From positions 1 to 64,000 of the forward strand of contig DASXOJ010000008.1 in the NCBI GenBank assembly GCA_036494465.1: a DNA stretch of 64,000 nt, read 5' to 3'. The stretch comes from CAJCJE01 sp036494465 (GTDB lineage Bacteria > Actinomycetota > Actinomycetes > Mycobacteriales > Pseudonocardiaceae). The position numbers and the translations under genes are program-made. Below, piece after piece: positions 44,924-53,320 of this stretch. The notes under the pieces were generated by a model. It saw nothing but the letters and a program-made list of their open reading frames with translations, was not told the origin of the DNA and did not search any database. Position 1 is the first letter of the stretch. Each line of letters begins with the position of its first letter.

Positions 44924-45897
44924 AGCACTGCACCCGACTCGATCATCCACGTACGCCACGCTTCCAGTGCCTCGCCGGCATCTGGGCCCGGAGTGCGCGC
45001 CAGGTCGTAGAGCACTTGGAACGCGTTGGCTCTGGCGACGTCGCCATGACCGCGCATCTCAACAAGAATCGGGGCCTTCGAGATCGGCCACATGCCGTGG
45101 TCGTCGGGCAGCACGAGGGTCAACGTCGACGCCGAGGCGTCACTCGGCGTCAGGCCGATGGCAGAGAAGTCGATGCCGCGCCGCGCGTACAGAGTGGCGC
45201 GGCGCGGAGTCCGCCACGGTGCTACGAGGTCGGCGGCGACATCGCCTGAAATGATTGGGTTTGCCCCTTCCTCGCCGAGCGCGAGGTAGACGCGGTAGGC
45301 CTGCTCGTTGATGGGGTCGACGCCGAACCAGTGAGTCTCGATGCCGCCCGGTCCTGGGTAGTGCGCAAGCCACCAGGAGATCGCGCCGGCCCGATCTGTT
45401 ACCTGCCAACCGGCCTGCCTGCGTGCGACCAAGCCTTGCTCGACAAGCCGGTTCAGCGCCTTCGAGACGGCTGCCTGACCAACATGGGCGAACTCGGTGA
45501 TCTCGTCTTGGCGGACTCCGCCCTCCAGTGCGAACAGCGCACGCACAACGGAGAAGACGCTGCGGGCCGGCCTCCCCGGTCGACGCTGCGGCGGGGGAAC
45601 CGACTGGGCTCCGTCTAGGAGCACCGTTCGTTGAGCGAGTCGAAGCCGGCCAGTACCGTCGTCGGTCACGACAGACCACCCCGCCGCCCAGGCGCGCTCA
45701 AGTGCTTCGCTGGTGATACTGGGGGCGACCAGCAAGGCGTGGCGCTCCGGTGCGGGTTTGGCGTCGTGGGTCCGAACCAGTCGTGGCACAGTCAGGACGA
45801 AGAACACTTCCGAGTCGTCATGGTCGGTCAGCCGCACATGCTCACTGTCGAGGGGCAGCACCGCGATGCCGTGTTCTTCGAGCGCAGTAATCCACAC
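44920..45897 (-). CDS. abiEi: AbiEi-like winged-helix antitoxin/regulator
   Basis: About 325 residues. The centre is a winged HTH: RSVFSVVRALFALEGGVRQD, EITEFAHVGQAAVSKALNRL and VEQGLVARRQAGWQV. The C-terminal half (LYARRGIDFSAIGLTPSD) matches the AbiEi antitoxin half of type IV TA systems. The N-terminal part holds GIAVLPLDSEHV. The start is uncertain: GTG 45897 is used because an in-frame TTG at 45915 lies inside an inverted repeat likely to be the operator. It ends in a 4-bp overlap with the toxin. Confidence 0.75.
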   Translation of the reverse strand: MWITALEEHGIAVLPLDSEHVRLTDHDDSEVFFVLTVPRLVRTHDAKPAPERHALLVAPSITSEALERAWAAGWSVVTDDGTGRLRLAQRTVLLDGAQSVPPPQRRPGRPARSVFSVVRALFALEGGVRQDEITEFAHVGQAAVSKALNRLVEQGLVARRQAGWQVTDRAGAISWWLAHYPGPGGIETHWFGVDPINEQAYRVYLALGEEGANPIISGDVAADLVAPWRTPRRATLYARRGIDFSAIGLTPSDASASTLTLVLPDDHGMWPISKAPILVEMRGHGDVARANAFQVLYDLARTPGPDAGEALEAWRTWMIESGAVL

Positions 45898-45908
45898 CAG
45901 ACCAGCGT

Positions 45909-45943
45909 ATTCCAAATAGCGAGAAGGGGTCGTGATTTGGAAT
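45909..45943. promoter_or_regulatory. Inverted repeat operator of AbiE-like operon
   Basis: ATTCCAAAT (45909-45917) and ATTTGGAAT (45935-45943) are exact inverted repeats 17 bases apart, just upstream of the antitoxin start. AbiEi antitoxins are known to bind inverted repeats at their promoter. Confidence 0.6.
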
Positions 45944-46031
45944 ATCGCGACGCTCCGACAACCGTGTATCGGAGCGCTGTACTAGCGCCGCACCAAGGAT
46001 CGTCCCTGCTCAACACCTAGGTCACGATCGG

Positions 46032-46063
46032 ATAACGCTAGGTGTGCAGACTGGCAACCGCCG
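46032..46063 (+). repeat. 32-bp repeat, right copy
   Basis: Same-orientation partner of 43657-43688 (23/32 identity, only transitions differ). Its CTAGGTG (46038-46044) also pairs with CACCTAG at 46014-46020. Confidence 0.55.
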
Positions 46064-46165
46064 GGCCGGCGCCCCGCGTCGAGCCTATCTGCGAAAATAG
46101 CTGAAAACTATTCGCGTTGTGCTGGGTGTGGATGGCCGGTCGAGGTGTGGACAAGTCGATTTGCG

Positions 46166-46735
46166 TCAGGTGTCGCGGCGGGGTTGGCGTTGCTCGGCGA
46201 GGAGCTCGTCGACCGAGGCGCGGCCGCCTCGGTAGCGTTCCGCGATTTCGTCGTTGAGCTTGTCCATCACGCCCTGGACCTGTCGCCGTCGCCCGGACAC
46301 CGACGCCTCTTCGCCGCGATAGGTCTCCAGCGCGTGCGTCAGCTTGTCGTCGGTCAGCGAGCCGACGTCGGAAAGATCCACGTCGGACACGAGCGCCTCG
46401 ACGTGCCGCCGGTGCGCCTCGGCCCGTGACGGTTCCAGGGTGTTGTGCCGCCCGGAGCCGGTGGCCGGCCCGATCACGTTCGCGGCCAGGATCTTGGCCA
46501 GCGAATCGACGACGGCGGCCGAACCGCCTTCGGCGCGCCTGCGCTGCTCGGCGTGCACGATGTCGATGCGGCCGTGCAGCAACCGGCGCAGATAGGAGAG
46601 GTCAGTCTCCTCCTGCGCCGCCTCGTCACGAAGCGCGCGGACTTCCTCGAGCGTGCAGGTATGCACGCCCTGCATATACGCCGGGTCGAGCACGCGGTCG
46701 ATGCGACGGCGCCCGCCAGGACGGACCTCGATCAC
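46166..46735 (-). CDS. rsiG: RsiG-type c-di-GMP-binding anti-sigma protein
   Basis: A 189-residue helical protein with the RsiG signature E-x3-S-x2-R-x3-Q-x3-D twice. The second copy is perfect: E143, S147, R150, Q154, D158. The first has E43, S47, R50, D58 but H54 in place of Q. The core SYLRRLLHGRIDIVHAEQ matches the RsiG/aerial-mycelium protein family. In Streptomyces, RsiG uses c-di-GMP to hold sigma WhiG inactive. GTG 46735 with AGGA upstream is the chosen start; an in-frame TTG at 46771 is weaker. No sigma factor of the WhiG type lies in the window. Confidence 0.85.
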   Translation of the reverse strand: MIEVRPGGRRRIDRVLDPAYMQGVHTCTLEEVRALRDEAAQEETDLSYLRRLLHGRIDIVHAEQRRRAEGGSAAVVDSLAKILAANVIGPATGSGRHNTLEPSRAEAHRRHVEALVSDVDLSDVGSLTDDKLTHALETYRGEEASVSGRRRQVQGVMDKLNDEIAERYRGGRASVDELLAEQRQPRRDT

Positions 46736-46797
46736 GACACCATCCTGAATCACATTCCGGGGGCAAGCCAATACTGGTTGCTAATTTGTTGTGGGCC

Positions 46798-47628
46798 TCA
46801 ACCATCATGCCGGACGGCGGGTGGAACCCCCAACAGCTCGCGAGCTGCCTCACCCGGCAGGGGTGGGCGTTGCGCGATCCTGGCCAGCCCAGCAGCGCGG
46901 GCGACCAGTTGAGCGTTGTCCCGCGCGGGCTCGCCGTTGCCATAGCTGATGGTGTCCGCCATGCCGACCCGCAGATGCCCGCAGGCCGCCAGTGTGGTCA
47001 GCATCACAGGGATACTGGCCTGGTCGATGCCGGTCGCGGAGAAGGTCGCGCCCTCGGGAAGCTCCCGCAGCGCGGCCGAAACCGTCTCCACCGTGCCCGG
47101 CATCCCGCCTGATGCACCGTGCATCAGACCGACGTGCACACGCCCGCACGCGGGCAGACCGTAGTCATCCAGCAGCCGGCGCAACGAGGTCAGCTGGCCG
47201 AGATCGTGGATCTCGTACTCCGGCACGATTTCGCGTTCCGCCATCAGCTTGTGGAGTTCGACGGTGAACTCCCAGCGGCCGGCGAACACGCACGACGCCG
47301 AATCGGGCAACGCGTCGAGCACGCGCAACCGATCCGCCTCCGAATCGGTCGGCACGCCTGCGGTCGAGAGCCGCACGATCAGCGGGGTGTTCTCCCGCAG
47401 CCCGGCGACGGTCTCCCGCAGCAGGCCGAGATCCAGCGTCGGCTTTCCGTTCGCGCCCCGCGCGTGCACGTGGATCACGCTCGCGCCGACGCGCGCGCAG
47501 TCCTGGGCGGTGCGAACCAACTCGGCGAGGGTGACCGGCAGGTTCGGCACATCGGATTTCGCGTGGTCGGTCCCCGTGGGGGCGACCGTGATCAGCGTGC
47601 CGGGCACGGTGGTGGCGGCAGCTGTCAT
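46798..47628 (-). CDS. BKACE family beta-keto acid cleavage enzyme
   Basis: A 276-residue TIM-barrel protein of the former DUF849 family. The zinc-binding motif is SVIHVHARGANGKP; the middle contains IVRLSTAG and YEIHDLGQL. These enzymes condense a beta-keto acid with acetyl-CoA to make acetoacetate and a CoA ester (3-keto-5-aminohexanoate cleavage is the archetype). Substrate cannot be told from sequence. The ATG at 47628 is the natural start. It lies between the RsiG gene and ygfZ, with no obvious pathway partners. Confidence 0.88.
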   Translation of the reverse strand: MTAAATTVPGTLITVAPTGTDHAKSDVPNLPVTLAELVRTAQDCARVGASVIHVHARGANGKPTLDLGLLRETVAGLRENTPLIVRLSTAGVPTDSEADRLRVLDALPDSASCVFAGRWEFTVELHKLMAEREIVPEYEIHDLGQLTSLRRLLDDYGLPACGRVHVGLMHGASGGMPGTVETVSAALRELPEGATFSATGIDQASIPVMLTTLAACGHLRVGMADTISYGNGEPARDNAQLVARAAGLARIAQRPPLPGEAARELLGVPPAVRHDG

Positions 47629-47750
47629 AGTCGCGATACTGACACATCCCGGCAGCTCCCGGCGCCACCAGCGGTCTCAGTCGCCCGATCGGCCCCCGTT
47701 GTTCGCGAAATAGTCCGCTATTGGCGCAGCGCCGGTCACTCGGATGGTGT

Positions 47751-48848
47751 CTAACCCCTAAGGCGCTGGGCCGCTTCCCGACCGGGCGCGGCACCTTCCT
47801 TCGGCACCGAATCCGGGTCGACGGCGGCCTGGACCACGTGGTCCTCCGCGCCGGCGACCAGTTCGACGTCGACAGGAGCGGACCGCTTCAATACCGCCAG
47901 CGCGACATTGCCCAGTTCGTGGTGCCGCGCGACCGATCCGACCCGGCCGACGACGCGATCACCGAGCAGCACCGGTTCCCCGGTTTCCGGCAGCAGGTCC
48001 TGTGAACCGTCCAGGTGCAGCAACACCATCCGACGCGGCGGGCGGCCGACGTTGATGACCTTGGCGACGGTTTCCTGCCCCCGGTAGCAGCCCTTGTTCA
48101 GGTGCACGGCCGGTTCGATCCAGTTGACCTCGTGCGGGAGGGTGCGCTCGTCGGTGTCCACGCCGAGCCGGGCGCGCAGCGCCTCGACCCGGAGCGCGTC
48201 GAACGCCCAGCTACCGGCTGGGCGCGCGCCCGCGTCGGTCAGCCGCGCCCAGGTCGAGACCAGCGCGTCCCGCTCGATCACCAGGTCGACCGCGTTGCGG
48301 CCGGGCCACGGCATCCGCCGCGCGAGTCCGCCCTCGAACTCCACCACCTGGTAGGGCTCGGTCGGCGTGGGCAGGTCGAGGCCGGTGAGCAGCGCGGGCG
48401 CGTCCGGGCCCAGCACGGTCAGCACCGCGCGTTCGGCGGTGGCGTCCCTCGGCTCGACCTTCGACCAGAACCGCATGGAGTCCAAATAGGACAACAGGGG
48501 AGCCGTGCGGTGGCGCTCCGTGTCCAGCCACACCGTGCCGCCTGCGTGCGCGACCACCACGTGGTCCTCGACGTGCCCATGCGCGTCCAGCACCAGTGCC
48601 TCGGTGCCGGCCGGCTGCCCGAGTGCGGCGAAGTGTTGCGAGGTCAGCGAGTGCAACCAGTCCAGCCGGTCGTCGCCGGGCACCGCGAGCACGCCACGGT
48701 GCGAACGGTCCACGACGGCCACCGACCGCACCGCGGTCCGCTGCTCGGCGAACGGGTCACCGTAGTGCCAGGCGACGCCGCTGTCCGGCGAATCGTCCTG
48801 GGCCGCGACGGCGCCCTTGAGTTCCAGGAGGGGGGAGACTGCGTTCAC
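47751..48848 (-). CDS. ygfZ: Folate-binding protein YgfZ (GcvT family)
   Basis: A 365-residue tetrahydrofolate-binding protein. The diagnostic KGCYRGQETVAKV motif with its cysteine is present in LNKGCYRGQET, along with RSVAVVDRSHRGVL early and VGRVGSVARHHELGNVAL late. YgfZ assists iron-sulfur cluster proteins. GTG 48848 overlaps the Fur-like gene stop by 4 bp (GTGA), so the two are coupled. Counterpart recalled as Rv0811c. Confidence 0.93.
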   Translation of the reverse strand: MNAVSPLLELKGAVAAQDDSPDSGVAWHYGDPFAEQRTAVRSVAVVDRSHRGVLAVPGDDRLDWLHSLTSQHFAALGQPAGTEALVLDAHGHVEDHVVVAHAGGTVWLDTERHRTAPLLSYLDSMRFWSKVEPRDATAERAVLTVLGPDAPALLTGLDLPTPTEPYQVVEFEGGLARRMPWPGRNAVDLVIERDALVSTWARLTDAGARPAGSWAFDALRVEALRARLGVDTDERTLPHEVNWIEPAVHLNKGCYRGQETVAKVINVGRPPRRMVLLHLDGSQDLLPETGEPVLLGDRVVGRVGSVARHHELGNVALAVLKRSAPVDVELVAGAEDHVVQAAVDPDSVPKEGAAPGREAAQRLRG

Positions 48849-49285
48849 GATTCCGATCCAGCCTTCGCCAAGCAGTTGCGACATGTTCCGGACAGTGCAA
48901 GATGACTAACGTCCAGCACGAACGAACATTCCTGGCGCACGCTGCGCACCATCGGTTCGAGCGCCTCCGTCGGCATCTCGATGACCTGCCCGCAGTGGTG
49001 GCACACCAGGTGGACGTGCTCGTGTTCGCTGGCCGAATAGGTCGGCGCGCCGTGCCCGAGATGGGTGTGTCGCACCAGGCCCAGCTCCTCGAGCAGGTCC
49101 AACGCCCGGTAGATGGTGGTGATGTTGACCGTCGGCGCGGTGTCCTGCACCCGTTGACATACCTGTTCGGGCGTGGCGTGTTGCAGCTCACGCACGGCGT
49201 CGAGCACGAGTTGCCGTTGCGGGGTCATCCGCATGCCGTGCGCGTGCAACGTGTTGCGCAACGCCCCCTGCACATCTGCTGCCAC
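48845..49285 (-). CDS. Fur-family metalloregulator
   Basis: A 146-residue protein. The N-terminal winged helix (RMTPQRQLVLDAVREL, then TVNITTIYRALDLLEELGLV) is that of Fur/Zur/PerR. The C-terminal domain has the HEHVHLVCHHCGQVIEMP signature, and a second Cys pair CRNC near the end gives the structural zinc site. Metal specificity (Fe, Zn or peroxide) cannot be told by eye. Coupling to ygfZ links it to iron-sulfur homeostasis by context. Confidence 0.9.
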   Translation of the reverse strand: MAADVQGALRNTLHAHGMRMTPQRQLVLDAVRELQHATPEQVCQRVQDTAPTVNITTIYRALDLLEELGLVRHTHLGHGAPTYSASEHEHVHLVCHHCGQVIEMPTEALEPMVRSVRQECSFVLDVSHLALSGTCRNCLAKAGSES

Positions 49286-49329
49286 ATCTCGATGGTAATG
49301 CGTACCCGCACCGGCACTAAGCTCGCCGC

Positions 49330-50178
49330 ATGCGCGTTCTGGTGACCCTCGATGGAAACGTCGCCGATCCCGACCAGCCGCAGATCCGAGTCGACGACCT
49401 CGGGCTGATGCGCGGAGACGGCATTTTCGAGACCGTGCTCGTGGTGGATGGCAAACCCCGCGAACTCGATCTCCACCTCAACCGGCTGGCCCGCTCGGCG
49501 AGCCTGCTCGAACTTCCGCCGCCCGACCGCGCGGTCTGGGAGGCGCGGGTCCGCCAGGTCATCGACGGATGGTCGTGGCCGGACTCGCCGGAAATGGCCC
49601 TGAAGCTCGTCTACACCCGGGGCATCGACGGCGGCGACGGCACCCCGACCGGGTTCGCGCTCGGCATGGAGATCGCGCGGAAGGTGCGTGACCAGCGCCG
49701 GGACGGCGTCGCCGCGGTCATCCTTGAGCGCGGGTTCGACTCAGGGCTCGCCGAGCGCGCGCCGTGGCTGTTGCTCGGCGCCAAGTCGCTGTCCTACGCG
49801 GTCAACATGGCCGCGAACCGGGAGGCCGCCCGGCGCGGCGCCGACGAGGTCATCTTCAGCTCGGCCGACGGCATCGTGCTGGAGGGTCCGACCTCCAACC
49901 TGATCCTGGCCAAGGGCCGCACGCTGCGCACGCCCCCGCCGAACATCGGCATCCTGCCCGGCACCACCCAGGCCGGCCTGTTCCGGGCGGCGGAACGAGC
50001 CGGCTGGTCGGTCAAGATCGAGTCGATCGGGCTCGACGAGCTGACCGGCGCGGACGGCCTGTTCCTCGCCTCATCGGTCCGCAAGGTCACCCGCGTGCAC
50101 ACCCTCGACGGCACCGCGCTGCCCGACTCGGCAGCGCTGCACGCCGAACTGACCGCGCTCTACGAGTCCGAGTACTAG
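49330..50178 (+). CDS. pabC: Class IV aminotransferase / aminodeoxychorismate lyase-like
   Basis: A 282-residue PLP fold-type IV enzyme. MRVLVTLDGNVADP and DLGLMRGDGIFETV open the protein. The PLP lysine is in LLLGAKSLSYAVNM; DEVIFSSADGIVLEGPTSNL is the conserved glutamate/phosphate region; RKVTRVHTLDG closes the active site. The choice between branched-chain aminotransferase and 4-amino-4-deoxychorismate lyase (folate synthesis) is uncertain. The adjacency to folate-binding ygfZ, remembered also for Rv0812, favours the lyase. Confidence 0.85.
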   Translation: MRVLVTLDGNVADPDQPQIRVDDLGLMRGDGIFETVLVVDGKPRELDLHLNRLARSASLLELPPPDRAVWEARVRQVIDGWSWPDSPEMALKLVYTRGIDGGDGTPTGFALGMEIARKVRDQRRDGVAAVILERGFDSGLAERAPWLLLGAKSLSYAVNMAANREAARRGADEVIFSSADGIVLEGPTSNLILAKGRTLRTPPPNIGILPGTTQAGLFRAAERAGWSVKIESIGLDELTGADGLFLASSVRKVTRVHTLDGTALPDSAALHAELTALYESEY

Positions 50179-51038
50179 CCGACCGGGCGCAGCCGCACCA
50201 CGGTTCCCGGCCTGACCTGCGCCAACGTCGCCAGCTCCGAAGTAGGCACGACGCCGACCACCGGGTAGCCCCCGGTGGTCGGATGGTCGGCGAGGAACAC
50301 CACCGGCCGACCGTTGGCGGGCACCTGCACCGCGCCGGTCACCACCGGTTCGCTCGGCAACTCCAGGCCCGCGTACGGCGCGGCGCGGCGCAGCGCGGGT
50401 CCGGTCAGGCGCAGCCCGATCCGGTTGCTCTCCGGCGACACCCGCCACGTTCCCGCGCGCAGTTGCGCGGCGGGCTCGTCGAACCAGTCCTCGCGCGGCC
50501 CCAGCAACACCGACAACGTCAACTCGGCAGGCAACGCGGACGCCGCCAACTGGTCGGCGCCGGCGGCGATCCCGCGCGGCTCACCCAGCGGCACCACGTC
50601 ACCAGCGCGGACCTGTGCAGGGCCGATCCCGGACAGCACGTCCGTCGAGCGGCTGCCCAACTCGGCGTCGACCGCGACGCCGCCGTTCACCGCGAGATAG
50701 TTGCGCAGCCCGTCGGTGGGTTGCGCAAGGGTCAGTTCGTCCCCAATGGACAGATGTATGGGTGTGTGCGTACCGCGCTGCCGACCGTCCACAGTGATCG
50801 ATGCGCTCGGTCCGGTCACCGCTACGAAGCACGGCGACTCCGCGCGCAGCCGCAGCCCGCCGAGCAGAATCTCCAGCCCTGCCAACGATTCCGCGTTGCC
50901 GACCAAGCGATTCGCCAACCGCAGTGCTGGTGCGTCCAACGCGCCCGACGGCGGCACGCCGAGATGCGCGAAGCCAGGGCGTCCCAGGTCCTGCACCAGA
51001 ACCTGTGGCCCGGTGGCGACGATCGTGACCGTCCTCAT
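50175..51038 (-). CDS. pxpC: 5-oxoprolinase subunit C (PxpC / biotin-dependent carboxyltransferase-like)
   Basis: A 287-residue PxpC/KipA homologue. MRTVTIVATGPQVLVQDLGRP opens it, with HLGVPPSGALDAPALRLANRLV and SNRIGLRLTGPALRR. It works with PxpB and PxpA to hydrolyse 5-oxoproline to glutamate using ATP. ATG 51038 overlaps the PxpB stop by 4 bp. It ends 4 bp into the convergent aminotransferase gene. PxpA is not in the window. Confidence 0.9.
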   Translation of the reverse strand: MRTVTIVATGPQVLVQDLGRPGFAHLGVPPSGALDAPALRLANRLVGNAESLAGLEILLGGLRLRAESPCFVAVTGPSASITVDGRQRGTHTPIHLSIGDELTLAQPTDGLRNYLAVNGGVAVDAELGSRSTDVLSGIGPAQVRAGDVVPLGEPRGIAAGADQLAASALPAELTLSVLLGPREDWFDEPAAQLRAGTWRVSPESNRIGLRLTGPALRRAAPYAGLELPSEPVVTGAVQVPANGRPVVFLADHPTTGGYPVVGVVPTSELATLAQVRPGTVVRLRPVG

Positions 51039-51658
51039 GCGCGCGCCTCGAACCGCACCCGGTCGCCTGGGGTCAGCAGGGCGGGCCGGTCCCGGTGGGA
51101 GTCGAACAGCACCGCGTCGGTCCGTCCGATCAACCGCCAACCGCCGGGGGACGAACGCGGATACGCGCCGGTGAACTCGCCCGCGATCCCCACCGAACCG
51201 GCGGGCACCCTGGTGCGCGGCTGGTCCAGCCGCGGTTGGCGCAACGCGTCCGGCAACCCGACCAGGTAACCGAAACCCGGCGCGAACCCGGAGAACGCGA
51301 CGGAATACTCGACGCCGCTGTGCAATGCGGCAACCTCGGCGACGCCGACCCCTGCGGTCTCCGCGACCAGCGCGAGATCCGGTCCGTCGTAGTGGACCGG
51401 CAACACCACTTCGCGCGAATCCCGGCCGACCGCCGCGTTCAGGTCGACTCCGGTCAGTACGTCGCGCAACGCGGCCAACCCGCCCGAACCGGGGCGCACC
51501 GCGGCGAGCACGGTTCGCGCGGCAGGTACCAGTTCGGCGAGATCCGGCAATCGGCCCTCCCGCGCCGCATCGGCCAACGCCGCCCGCACGGCGTCCACCT
51601 CATCAAGCGAGTCGACCTCGATCAACACCGCGTCAGACCCGCACCGCCGCAGCCGCAC
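51035..51658 (-). CDS. pxpB: 5-oxoprolinase subunit B (PxpB / KipI-like)
   Basis: A 207-residue PxpB/KipI homologue from GTG 51658. VEYSVAFSGFAPGFGYLVGL and PAGSVGIAGEFTGAYPRSSP are the diagnostic stretches. It forms the heteromeric 5-oxoprolinase with PxpC. The gene pair is translationally coupled. The upstream gap to the sigma-factor gene is only 33 bp, divergent. Confidence 0.92.
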   Translation of the reverse strand: MRLRRCGSDAVLIEVDSLDEVDAVRAALADAAREGRLPDLAELVPAARTVLAAVRPGSGGLAALRDVLTGVDLNAAVGRDSREVVLPVHYDGPDLALVAETAGVGVAEVAALHSGVEYSVAFSGFAPGFGYLVGLPDALRQPRLDQPRTRVPAGSVGIAGEFTGAYPRSSPGGWRLIGRTDAVLFDSHRDRPALLTPGDRVRFEARA

Positions 51659-51691
51659 CCCGAAAGCTTAGTGCTCTGTCATGATGACCTG

Positions 51692-52660
51692 GTGGTCGCG
51701 CGTGCCCAGCCCAGTTCGCTGGCGGTGCGCCTCGAGTCGCTGCGCGGCCCGCTGACCGGGTACTGCTACCGGATCCTCGGCGCCGCCAGTGACGTGGAGG
51801 ACGCCGTCCAGGAGACGATGCTGCGCGCGTTCCGGGCGCTGGAGCGCTACGACCCGGACCGGGCCGCGTTCTCCACCTGGGTGCACAAGATCGCGACGAA
51901 CGTCTGCCTGGACATGGTGCGCGGCGCGCGGCGACGGGCGTTGCCGTGGGACATGGGGCCCGCGTCGGCCAGCCCGGACATCGGTATCCCGCTGGCGCCC
52001 GAGCACTGGGTCGAGCCGCTGGCCGACTCCCGGCTGGCCGCGACCGAGGACCCCGCGCTGCTCGTCCTCCGGCACGAGACGCTGCGCCTGGCCTTCATCG
52101 CCGCGCTGCAGTGGCTGCCACCCCGGCAGCGCGTGGTGCTGGTGTTGCGCGACGTCCTGGAGTTCACGGCCGGGGAAGCCGCCGAGGTCATGGATGTGTC
52201 GGTGGCCGCTGCGAACAGCGCGTTGCAGCGTGCCAGGGCCAAGCTGGCCGAACACCGGCCGAGCCCGGCCGACCTGCCCGATGTGGCGCAACGTGATCTT
52301 CTCCGGCGCTACATGGACGCCTTCCACACCCACGACGTGCCCGCGCTGCTCGCGGTGCTGGCCGACGACGCCAGAACCGGGATGCCGCCGTTCCCGTGGT
52401 GGCTGGACAGTTCGGACCGGATCGCCGCGGCGATGACCTCGACCGATGCCTGTGCCAACGACCGCCTGGTGCCCGGCGAGTTGGCCAATGGCTGCTGGAC
52501 GCTCGGCCAGTACCGCCCGGACGCGACCGGCACCCTGCGGCCGTTCGCGCTGCTGGTGCTCGAGTGCCGGGGCGGGCGGATCAGCGAGACCGTGACCTAC
52601 CTCGGCTATGGCGATCGTTTCGAGGAGTTCGGTCTGCCGGAAATTCTCGGCGACCGATGA
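51692..52660 (+). CDS. ECF-type sigma factor with SnoaL-like C-terminal domain
   Basis: A 322-residue sigma factor. Region 2 reads LTGYCYRILGAASDVEDAVQ, ETMLRAFRALERYDPDRAAF and STWVHKIATNVCLDMVR; region 4 is LPPRQRVVLVLRDVLEF followed by VSVAAANSALQRARAKL. Residues ~200-322 form a SnoaL-like fold (AFHTHDVPALLAVLADDAR, MPPFPWWLDSSDRI), as in SigG/SigX5-type ECF factors whose own tail replaces a separate anti-sigma. GTG 51692 is the first plausible in-frame start and lacks a ribosome site. A DinB-type enzyme gene follows on the same strand. Confidence 0.9.
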   Translation: MVARAQPSSLAVRLESLRGPLTGYCYRILGAASDVEDAVQETMLRAFRALERYDPDRAAFSTWVHKIATNVCLDMVRGARRRALPWDMGPASASPDIGIPLAPEHWVEPLADSRLAATEDPALLVLRHETLRLAFIAALQWLPPRQRVVLVLRDVLEFTAGEAAEVMDVSVAAANSALQRARAKLAEHRPSPADLPDVAQRDLLRRYMDAFHTHDVPALLAVLADDARTGMPPFPWWLDSSDRIAAAMTSTDACANDRLVPGELANGCWTLGQYRPDATGTLRPFALLVLECRGGRISETVTYLGYGDRFEEFGLPEILGDR

Positions 52661-52720
52661 GTTCAGCTCGCCCCGGTCGTACAAGAGGCGAACTCATCGC
52701 CGCGACCGGAAGGTTTCGCC

Positions 52721-53314
52721 ATGTCATCGACCAAGACCGACCTCACCCAGCACGTGCACGCGGAACGGGAGCGGCTGGCCGGTCTGCTCGCCGGGCTCAC
52801 CGACGAGCAGTGGGACCACCCGTCGCTGTGCACGGGCTGGCGGGTGCGCGAGGTCCTCGCTCACACCACCATGCCCTTCCGGACGAACCCGGCCAAGTTC
52901 ATGGTGGGCCTGGCCTCGGCGGGATTCTCCTTCAACCGGTATGCCGACCGGGCAGCGCGCAGGGACGCCGCACGGATGTCCGCGGCCGACCTGCTGGCGT
53001 CGTTGCGATCCAACATCGCCAACCCGTGGCAGCCGCCTGGTGGTGGGCTCGCCGGGGCGCTCAGTCACGACACGATCCACGGTCTGGACATCACCGAACC
53101 GCTTGGCCTGCCGGCGGCGCCGGTCGAGCGGATCGCCCTGGTGCTGGCGAATACGAACCCACGCGGCCTGGCCTTCTTCGGTGTCGATCTCACCGGCATC
53201 CAACTGCGCGGCACGGACGCCGACGTCCGGGTGGGCGAGGGAGAGCCCGTTGACCTGCCGGTCAAGGACATCCTGCTGACCATCACCGGACGCCGCCGCA
53301 CCGGGCGTGGCTGA
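52721..53314 (+). CDS. Mycothiol-type maleylpyruvate isomerase/DinB-fold enzyme
   Basis: A 197-residue DinB/MDMPI-fold protein. The N-terminal metal-site helices contain VHAERERLAGLLAGLTDEQWDHPS, LCTGWRVREVLAHTT (the His ligand region) and later LSHDTIHGLDITEPLGLP. The family uses mycothiol or another thiol as cofactor; the substrate is unknown. It follows the ECF sigma gene by 60 bp and is 6 bp from the convergent DinB gene. Confidence 0.85.
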   Translation: MSSTKTDLTQHVHAERERLAGLLAGLTDEQWDHPSLCTGWRVREVLAHTTMPFRTNPAKFMVGLASAGFSFNRYADRAARRDAARMSAADLLASLRSNIANPWQPPGGGLAGALSHDTIHGLDITEPLGLPAAPVERIALVLANTNPRGLAFFGVDLTGIQLRGTDADVRVGEGEPVDLPVKDILLTITGRRRTGRG

Positions 53315-53320
53315 CTCGGC

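Noticed and set aside
46146..46154. Single perfect TTGTCCACA (minus strand) near the RsiG gene
   Set aside because: One DnaA box alone is expected by chance and there is no cluster.
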